Part shown: positions 58,704-64,000 of the stretch, one piece after another
Numbering within the stretch: position 1 is the first letter of the stretch
How the letters are laid out: each line of letters begins with the position of its first letter
Source of the DNA: Pseudomonas fluorescens
Lineage (GTDB): Bacteria; Pseudomonadota; Gammaproteobacteria; Pseudomonadales; Pseudomonadaceae
Direction of reading: 5' to 3'
DNA: 64,000 nt
Assembly: GCF_001307155.1 (NCBI RefSeq)
Contig: NZ_CP012830.1
Location: 2,866,501-2,930,500 of the forward strand
Program-made: the position numbers and the translations under genes
Notes under the pieces: generated by a model
The model's database searches: none
Told to the model about the DNA's origin: nothing
The model's input: the letters and a program-made list of their open reading frames with translations, nothing else

Positions 58704-58729
58704 CAAAAACCCGCTTTCGCGGGTTTTTG
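58704..58729 (-). terminator. Terminator of tRNA-Leu cassette B
   Basis: An 11-bp stem CAAAAACCCGC / GCGGGTTTTTG with loop TTTC, 35 bases downstream of the tRNA at 58764-58850. Identical to the terminator at 58952-58977. Confidence 0.9.
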
Positions 58730-58763
58730 TGAGATTCAAGATCGCTGACCTTGAACTTTGAAT

Positions 58764-58850
58764 TGGTGCCCAGAAGAAGACTCGAACTTCCACGACCTTG
58801 CGGTCACCAGCACCTGAAGCTGGCGTGTCTACCAATTTCACCATCTGGGC
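58764..58850 (-). tRNA. tRNA-Leu, anticodon CAG (copy B)
   Basis: Read on the minus strand, an 87-nt tRNA starts GCCCAGATGGTGAAATTGG, has anticodon stem-loop CCAGC-TTCAGGT-GCTGG (anticodon CAG), a long variable arm (GTGACCGCAAGGTCGTG) typical of leucine tRNA, TTCGAGT in the T-loop and an encoded CCA. The gene body is identical to the copy at 59016-59102. Confidence 0.97.
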
Positions 58851-58884
58851 AGTATCAGCAACGTTGCCGCTGTTGATGTGGCGC

Positions 58885-58913
58885 ACTATACGGAGAGCGT
58901 TTTGATCTGTAAA
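58885..58913 (-). promoter_or_regulatory. Sigma-70 promoter of tRNA-Leu copy B
   Basis: On the minus strand TTTACA, a 17-base spacer, then TATAGT, about 35 bases before the tRNA. A GC-rich stretch (GCGCC) follows the -10, as in stringently controlled promoters. Confidence 0.8.
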
Positions 58914-58951
58914 CCCCTGATTTAGTTTTAATAAATCAAATGGCTAGAATG

Positions 58952-58977
58952 CAAAAACCCGCTTTCGCGGGTTTTTG
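58952..58977 (-). terminator. Terminator of tRNA-Leu cassette A
   Basis: CAAAAACCCGC / GCGGGTTTTTG with loop TTTC, 39 bases downstream of the tRNA at 59016-59102. It makes each tRNA gene an independent transcript. Confidence 0.9.
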
Positions 58978-59015
58978 TGTGAGCCTTGAAATTGAACTAA
59001 TCTCAAGCTCGAAAT

Positions 59016-59102
59016 TGGTGCCCAGAAGAAGACTCGAACTTCCACGACCTTGCGGTCACCAGCACCTGAAGCTGGCGTGTCTACCAATTTCACCATCTGG
59101 GC
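59016..59102 (-). tRNA. tRNA-Leu, anticodon CAG (copy A)
   Basis: An 87-nt minus-strand tRNA with the same body as copy B: acceptor GCCCAGA / TCTGGGC, anticodon loop TTCAGGT (CAG), long variable arm and encoded CCA. Confidence 0.97.
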
Positions 59103-59137
59103 AGTATCGAGATGCGTCTGCGTCGTCGATGGCGCGC

Positions 59138-59166
59138 ACTATACGGAGCGTCCTTTTAACTGTAAA
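59138..59166 (-). promoter_or_regulatory. Sigma-70 promoter of tRNA-Leu copy A
   Basis: On the minus strand TTTACA, 17-base spacer, TATAGT, then GCGCGCC. The boxes match those of copy B, and the sequence just upstream (TCAGGGG) is shared. Confidence 0.8.
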
Positions 59167-59327
59167 CCCCTGAACTCAAAAAAACCTGGAAAATTTTACG
59201 AGCGGTGCTTGATGCTGTCTTTCCAGGCGGAGGAAGGGCCTTTTAGGGCCTCCAGGAGCCTGAAATTTCCCGTTTCATTACGCCTATGCCAAACTAACCC
59301 GCATATAGACAAGGTGAAAACTCTCTA

Positions 59328-61958
59328 ATGGCCGATTGGCAGTCCCTCGATCCCGAGGCCGCTCGTGAAGCGGAAAAATATGAAAACCCTATTCCTAGCC
59401 GCGAACTGATCCTTCAGCACCTTGCTGATCGGGGTTCGCCTGCTAACCGCGAGCAACTGGTAGAAGAGTTTGGTCTGACCACAGAAGACCAGATCGAAGC
59501 CCTGCGCCGCCGCCTGCGCGCCATGGAGCGCGATGCTCAGCTTATTTACACTCGTCGCGGCACTTACGCGCCGGTAGACAAGCTCGACCTGATCCTGGGC
59601 CGCATCAGCGGTCACCGTGACGGCTTCGGTTTCCTGATCCCGGACGACGGCAGCGACGACCTGTTCATGAGCCCGGCGCAGATGCGTCTGGTGTTCGACG
59701 GCGACCGTGCGCTGGCACGGGTTTCCGGTCTGGACCGTCGTGGTCGCCGCGAAGGCGTGATCGTCGAAGTGGTCTCGCGTGCTCACGAGAGCATCGTCGG
59801 TCGTTACTTCGAGGAAGGCGGCATCGGCTTCGTGGTGGCCGACAACCCGAAGATCCAGCAGGAAGTGCTGGTCACCCCGGGTCGTAACGCCAACGCCAAT
59901 ATCGGCCAATTCGTTGAAGTAAAGATCACGCACTGGCCGACCCCACGCTTCCAGCCGCAAGGCGACGTGGTGGAAGTGGTCGGCAACTACATGGCGCCGG
60001 GCATGGAAATCGATATTGCCCTGCGGACCTACGACATTCCCCACGTCTGGCCGGAAGCGGTGCTTAAAGAAGCCGCCAAGCTCAAGCCGGAAGTCGAAGA
60101 GAAAGACAAAGAGAAGCGCATCGACCTGCGTCATCTGCCGTTCGTTACCATCGACGGCGAAGATGCTCGCGACTTCGATGACGCGGTCTACTGCGAAGCG
60201 AAACCGGGCAAGCTGCGGCTGTTCTCCGGTGGCTGGAAGTTGTACGTGGCGATTGCCGACGTTTCCAGCTACGTGAAGATCGGTTCGGCGCTGGATGCCG
60301 AGTCCCAGGTGCGCGGCAACTCTGTGTACTTCCCCGAGCGCGTAGTGCCGATGCTGCCTGAGCAGCTGTCCAACGGCCTGTGCTCGCTGAACCCGCATGT
60401 CGATCGCCTGGCCATGGTTTGCGAGATGACTATCTCCAAAACCGGTGAGATGACCGACTACTGCTTCTACGAAGCGGTGATTCACTCCCACGCTCGCCTG
60501 ACCTACAACAAGGTCAGCGCAATGCTGGAACAACCGAAAACCACCGAAGCTCGTCAGCTTCGTGGCGAATACACCGACGTGGTGCCGCACCTCAAGCAGC
60601 TCTACTCGCTGTACAAGGTGTTGCTGGCAGCCCGTCACGTGCGTGGCGCAATCGATTTCGAAACGCAGGAAACCCGAATCATCTTCGGTTCCGAGCGCAA
60701 GATTGCCGAAATCCGTCCGACTGTGCGCAACGACGCGCACAAGCTGATCGAGGAATGCATGCTGGCGGCCAACGTGGCCACCGCCGAGTTCCTGAAAAAA
60801 CACGAAATCCCTGCGCTCTACCGGGTTCACGATGGTCCGCCACCGGAGCGTCTGGAAAAACTCCGCGCCTTCCTCGGCGAGCTTGGCCTGTCCCTGCACA
60901 AAGGCAAGGACGGCCCGTCGCCGAAGGATTACCAGGCGTTGCTGGCCGGGATCAAGGATCGTCCGGATTTCCACCTGATCCAGACCGTCATGCTGCGCTC
61001 GTTGAGCCAGGCGGTGTACAGCGCCGATAACCAGGGCCACTTCGGCCTGAATTACGAAGCCTATACCCACTTCACCTCGCCGATTCGTCGTTACCCGGAC
61101 TTGCTCACGCACCGGGCGATTCGCAGTGTCATCCACTCCAAGCAAGACACGCCACACGTGCGTCGTGCCGGGGCGATGACCATTCCGAAAGCGCGCATTT
61201 ATCCGTACGACGAAGCGGCGCTGGAGCAGCTCGGCGAGCAGTGCTCGATGAGCGAGCGTCGTGCCGACGAAGCAACCCGCGACGTGGTGAACTGGCTCAA
61301 GTGCGAGTTCATGAAAGATCGCGTGGGCGAGTCGTTCCCGGGTGTGATTACCGCGGTGACCGGTTTTGGCCTGTTCGTCGAGCTGACCGATATCTACGTC
61401 GAAGGTCTGGTCCACGTGACCGCTTTGCCGGGCGACTACTACCACTTCGACCCTGTGCATCACCGCCTGGCCGGTGAGCGTACCGGTCGCAGCTTCCGCC
61501 TCGGCGATACCGTTGAAGTGCGCGTGATGCGGGTTGACCTGGACGAGCGCAAGATCGACTTCGAGATGGCTGAAAAAACCATCAGCGCGCCGATTGGCCG
61601 CAAGAAGCGTGGTGCAGAGACCTCGGCGCCTGCCGCCAAGACGGCTGCTGAACCGGCACCGGCCAAAACCGGTCGTCGTGGTCCGGCGAAGGAAAAAGCG
61701 GTCGAGGCTTATCGCCCGAGCGATGCCGCAGCGAAAAACGCCGAAGTACGTAAAAGTCGTGAAATGAAACAGGCGTTGCTGGCCGAAGCGAAGAGCGGCG
61801 GTAAAGCGGCGTCTGGGGGAAAGACCGGGCGGTCGGCGCCTGAAAAGGCCTCCGGCGGTAAACCAGCCAAACCAAGTAAACACCGTAAAGGCCCGCCAAA
61901 AGCGGGCTCGGCTCCAGCCAAAAGCGGCGGGGCGCGTAAACCTAAGGCCAAGTCATGA
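59328..61958 (+). CDS. rnr: Ribonuclease R
   Basis: An 876-residue processive 3'-5' exoribonuclease that degrades structured RNA. N-terminal helix-turn-helix-like part about 25-90, two cold-shock domains about 90-260, and the RNB catalytic domain starting near 277 with DGEDARDFDDAVYCEAK whose aspartates bind metal. The S1 domain lies near 665-750. The last 125 residues are a Lys/Ala/Pro-rich basic tail. The start at 59328 gives MADWQSLDPEAAREAEKYENP. Overlaps rlmB by 4 bases. Confidence 0.96.
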   Translation: MADWQSLDPEAAREAEKYENPIPSRELILQHLADRGSPANREQLVEEFGLTTEDQIEALRRRLRAMERDAQLIYTRRGTYAPVDKLDLILGRISGHRDGFGFLIPDDGSDDLFMSPAQMRLVFDGDRALARVSGLDRRGRREGVIVEVVSRAHESIVGRYFEEGGIGFVVADNPKIQQEVLVTPGRNANANIGQFVEVKITHWPTPRFQPQGDVVEVVGNYMAPGMEIDIALRTYDIPHVWPEAVLKEAAKLKPEVEEKDKEKRIDLRHLPFVTIDGEDARDFDDAVYCEAKPGKLRLFSGGWKLYVAIADVSSYVKIGSALDAESQVRGNSVYFPERVVPMLPEQLSNGLCSLNPHVDRLAMVCEMTISKTGEMTDYCFYEAVIHSHARLTYNKVSAMLEQPKTTEARQLRGEYTDVVPHLKQLYSLYKVLLAARHVRGAIDFETQETRIIFGSERKIAEIRPTVRNDAHKLIEECMLAANVATAEFLKKHEIPALYRVHDGPPPERLEKLRAFLGELGLSLHKGKDGPSPKDYQALLAGIKDRPDFHLIQTVMLRSLSQAVYSADNQGHFGLNYEAYTHFTSPIRRYPDLLTHRAIRSVIHSKQDTPHVRRAGAMTIPKARIYPYDEAALEQLGEQCSMSERRADEATRDVVNWLKCEFMKDRVGESFPGVITAVTGFGLFVELTDIYVEGLVHVTALPGDYYHFDPVHHRLAGERTGRSFRLGDTVEVRVMRVDLDERKIDFEMAEKTISAPIGRKKRGAETSAPAAKTAAEPAPAKTGRRGPAKEKAVEAYRPSDAAAKNAEVRKSREMKQALLAEAKSGGKAASGGKTGRSAPEKASGGKPAKPSKHRKGPPKAGSAPAKSGGARKPKAKS

Positions 61959-62722
61959 GTCAGTTGGAAAAAATCTACGGCGTGCATGCCGTAGAAGCGT
62001 TGTTGCGTCACCACCCGAAACGCGTCAAGCAGATCTGGCTGGCCGAAGGCCGCAGTGATCCGCGCGTTCAGACGCTGATCGAACTGGCCAGCGAAAACCG
62101 CGTTGCGGTCGGCCAGGCCGAGCGTCGTGAGCTCGATGCCTGGGTTGAAGGCGTGCACCAGGGCGTGGTGGCAGAGGTAAGTCCAAGCCAGGTCTGGGGC
62201 GAGGCAATGCTCGACGAGCTGCTCGACCGTACCGAAGGTGCGCCGCTGCTGCTGGTGCTCGACGGCGTGACCGATCCGCATAACCTCGGTGCTTGCCTGC
62301 GTTCTGCCGACGCGGCGGGTGCCTTGGCGGTGATCGTTCCGAAAGACAAGTCAGCCACCCTGACTCCGACTGTGCGTAAAGTCGCCTGTGGTGCCGCGGA
62401 AGTGATTCCGTTGGTGGCCGTGACCAACCTGGCGCGCACCCTGGAAAAGCTCAAGCAACGCGGCTTGTGGGTTGTCGGCACGGCGGGGGAGGCTGAGCAG
62501 GATCTGTATCAGCAAGACCTGACCGGCCCGACCATCCTGATCATGGGCGCAGAAGGTAGCGGAATGCGTCGCCTGACGCGTGATCTTTGCGACTATCTGG
62601 TGCGTTTGCCAATGGCCGGCAGCGTCAGCAGCCTCAACGTTTCCGTGGCTACCGGCGTGTGCCTGTTCGAAGCCCTGCGCCAGCGCGGCGTCAAAGCCGC
62701 CGCGACCGCCAAGAAGTCCTGA
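61955..62722 (+). CDS. rlmB: 23S rRNA (guanosine-2251-2'-O)-methyltransferase
   Basis: A 255-residue SPOUT methyltransferase modifying G2251 in the P-loop of 23S rRNA. A small N-terminal substrate-binding domain (YGVHAVEALLRHHP) precedes the knot domain with DPHNLGACLRSADAAGA near 107-123, MGAEGSGMRRL and SLNVSVATGVCLFEALRQRG. It starts within the rnr stop and is therefore coupled to it. Confidence 0.95.
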   Translation: MSQLEKIYGVHAVEALLRHHPKRVKQIWLAEGRSDPRVQTLIELASENRVAVGQAERRELDAWVEGVHQGVVAEVSPSQVWGEAMLDELLDRTEGAPLLLVLDGVTDPHNLGACLRSADAAGALAVIVPKDKSATLTPTVRKVACGAAEVIPLVAVTNLARTLEKLKQRGLWVVGTAGEAEQDLYQQDLTGPTILIMGAEGSGMRRLTRDLCDYLVRLPMAGSVSSLNVSVATGVCLFEALRQRGVKAAATAKKS

Positions 62723-62732
62723 GCCAGGTGCA

Positions 62733-62767
62733 ATGATCATTCCCACGCTCTGCGTGGGAATGATCAT
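62733..62767. repeat. Perfect 16-bp hairpin after rlmB
   Basis: ATGATCATTCCCACGC and its exact inverse are separated by 3 bases. It lies 10 bases after the rlmB stop and has no T-run. This CCCACGCTCTGCGTGGG palindrome resembles a dispersed intergenic repeat of fluorescent pseudomonads. Confidence 0.75.
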
Positions 62768-62801
62768 GCTGTGGTGATTGTTCAAATAATCACCAATTGC
62801 C

Positions 62802-62830
62802 TTGCGCCGCTTCTGTCCCTTCTCTACAAT
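62802..62830 (+). promoter_or_regulatory. Sigma-70 promoter of rpsF operon
   Basis: TTGCGC, a 17-base spacer, then TACAAT, followed by a GCGCCCC discriminator. The transcript would start near 62838, giving a leader of about 110 bases before rpsF. Confidence 0.65.
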
Positions 62831-62948
62831 TGCGCCCCTTGCTGTGACGGCAGGCACGCATGTGTCCATCGCCGGCAAGTCCATAAGTGTCATTCACTCC
62901 TTGTCTGACCGCTTTTGAGCGGCAGGCTACAACCCGTAAGGAGCATTC

Positions 62949-63371
62949 ATGCGTCATTACGAAATCATCTTTTTGGTCCACCCGGATCAAAGCGAGCAAG
63001 TCGGCGGCATGGTTGAGCGTTACACCAAGCTGATCGAAGAAGACGGCGGCAAAATCCACCGTCTGGAAGATTGGGGCCGTCGTCAACTGGCCTACGCAAT
63101 CAACAATGTTCACAAGGCTCACTACGTGATGCTGAACGTTGAGTGCACTGGCAAGGCCCTGGCCGAGCTGGAAGACAACTTCCGCTACAACGATGCAGTG
63201 ATCCGTAACCTGGTCATCCGTCGCGAAGAAGCCGTTACCGGCCAATCCGAGATGCTCAAGGCTGAAGAAAACCGCAGTGAGCGCCGTGAGCGTCGCGACC
63301 GTCCTGAGCACGAAGGCGCTGAAAGCGTTGACAGTGATGACAGCGACAACAGCGATAACGCTGACGAGTAA
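62949..63371 (+). CDS. rpsF: 30S ribosomal protein S6
   Basis: A 140-residue protein starting [20 protein letters not shown]. It binds S18 in the platform of the 30S subunit. The acidic C-terminal tail, rich in Asp/Glu/Ser ([15 protein letters not shown]), is typical of pseudomonads and of RimK-modified S6. The ribosome site is AAGGAG. Followed by rpsR after 28 bases. Confidence 0.98.
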   Translation: MRHYEIIFLVHPDQSEQVGGMVERYTKLIEEDGGKIHRLEDWGRRQLAYAINNVHKAHYVMLNVECTGKALAELEDNFRYNDAVIRNLVIRREEAVTGQSEMLKAEENRSERRERRDRPEHEGAESVDSDDSDNSDNADE

Positions 63372-63399
63372 TCCACGGACCTTTTGAGGAGCCTATTAC

Positions 63400-63630
63400 A
63401 TGGCACGTTTCTTCCGTCGTCGTAAATTCTGCCGCTTCACCGCTGAAGACGTGAAAGAGATCGATTACAAAGATCTCAACACTCTGAAAGCTTACGTATC
63501 CGAGACCGGCAAAATCGTTCCAAGCCGCATCACCGGTACCAAAGCTCGTTATCAGCGTCAGCTGGCCACCGCTATCAAGCGCGCCCGCTTCCTGGCCCTG
63601 CTGGCCTACACCGACAGCCACGGCCGCTGA
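63400..63630 (+). CDS. rpsR: 30S ribosomal protein S18
   Basis: A 76-residue protein, [21 protein letters not shown], with a single zinc-free N-terminal cysteine and conserved [27 protein letters not shown] lies upstream. Pairs with S6. Confidence 0.98.
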
Positions 63631-63666
63631 GACCGGGCAGTCGACACGTAGCAAAGGATTGAATGC

Positions 63667-64000
63667 ATGCGCGCCATAGCTGAGTTCATCATGCGCGGTC
63701 GTATGCAGGCCACTCTCGTAGTGGCTGGATGCGCGGCATTGCCGTTGTTGTACTGGTTGGGTGCTGCCGCAGGGAGCCTTGTGCTGCTGCGGCGCGGATT
63801 GAAGGACGCCCTTGGCGTTCTTGCTCTGGGAATACTGCCGGCATTGATCTGGTGGCTGTATTCCGATGATCCACGCGCACTCATGGTGTTGCTGGGGTCT
63901 TCGGGCCTTGCGTTGGTTTTGCGCGCAAGTGAGTCCTGGAACCGCGTGCTGCTGGTCAGCATAGCGATGGGATTGGTGTTTTCAGTGGTGCTGGGCGCGG
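63667..64000 (+). CDS. Partial DUF2232-like membrane protein (runs off the right edge)
   Basis: An open frame from the ATG at 63667 (AAAGGATTGA upstream) to the window end, 111 codons so far. It is very hydrophobic, with four predicted helices, e.g. TLVVAGCAALPLLYWLGAAAG and ALGVLALGILPALIWWLY. In P. aeruginosa a membrane-protein gene of this kind sits between rpsR and rplI, as I recall, which supports the family assignment. Function unknown. Confidence 0.75.
   Translation, partial: MRAIAEFIMRGRMQATLVVAGCAALPLLYWLGAAAGSLVLLRRGLKDALGVLALGILPALIWWLYSDDPRALMVLLGSSGLALVLRASESWNRVLLVSIAMGLVFSVVLGA

Noticed and set aside
59325..61883. An 852-codon minus-strand frame opposite rnr
   Set aside because: RNase R motifs are complete on the plus strand; the opposite frame has no recognisable domain.

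Overview
The window is a chromosomal segment of a fluorescent Pseudomonas, most likely the P. fluorescens species complex. The protein sequences are Pseudomonas-like throughout. The gene order runs close to the P. aeruginosa msbA-hldE / waaA / tolC-thiC / nudF-cpdA-parE-parC / serB-psd / motAB / orn-rsgA / mutL-miaA-hfq-hflXKC / purA / rnr-rpsF block as I remember it. Intergenic spaces carry the GC-rich palindromic REP doublets (core GCGAGGGAGCTTGCTCCCGC) typical of that group. No phage, integrase, CRISPR array or rRNA is visible. Coding density is high and most of the content is core housekeeping.

Layout. 1-6.4 kb: envelope polysaccharide genes, namely a truncated kinase-like gene on the minus strand, an O-antigen-ligase-like membrane protein, msbA, a sulfotransferase overlapping an APS kinase (cysC), and hldE. 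6.6-12.4 kb: a minus-strand three-gene operon (FAD oxidoreductase, aldo/keto reductase, unknown protein), an SMR pump, a divergent LysR regulator, and waaA. 12.6-18.6 kb: tolC (minus), a TPP riboswitch with thiC, the CytX-type permease, and a DUF3298 lipoprotein. 18.8-27.8 kb: nudF-yqiB-cpdA, yqiA-parE-phytase-like esterase-parC, and a PqiC-like lipoprotein. 28.2-34.7 kb: an AhpA/Smp-like membrane protein divergent from serB, then psd, rhdA and an HDOD protein on the minus strand. 34.8-44.1 kb: motA-motB, rsgA, orn, a TRIC-type membrane protein, queG, then nnrD-tsaE-amiB. 44.1-53.6 kb: mutL-miaA-hfq-hflX-hflK-hflC, hisZ and purA. 53.7-58.4 kb: a chemoreceptor and an iron(III) ABC permease/binding-protein pair without an ATPase gene. 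58.7-64 kb: two tandem tRNA-Leu(CAG) cassettes, rnr-rlmB, rpsF-rpsR, and the start of a DUF2232-like membrane protein.

Functional themes. The left end builds and decorates lipopolysaccharide: hldE makes the heptose precursor, waaA adds Kdo, msbA flips the core, the ligase attaches O-antigen, and the sulfotransferase/APS-kinase pair could add sulfate to a surface glycan. The thiamine block pairs riboswitch-controlled thiC with a putative HMP transporter. parE and parC flank a secreted esterase-like gene. nnrD-tsaE-amiB-mutL-miaA-hfq-hflX-hflK-hflC is a long same-strand block with overlapping genes, linking metabolite repair, tRNA modification, cell-wall hydrolysis, mismatch repair and RNA/protein quality control.

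The least ordinary signals are non-coding. A 268-bp MITE-like element with perfect 32-bp terminal inverted repeats supplies part of the stop codon of the HDOD gene. A second palindromic element of about 156 bp fills the motA-motB gap. There are six REP doublets, several other palindromic families, a sigma-28-like promoter before motA, and the duplicated tRNA cassettes. I found no clear case of a wholly undescribed multi-gene system. The sulfotransferase-cysC module and the oxidoreductase operon ending in an unknown protein are the best protein-level candidates.
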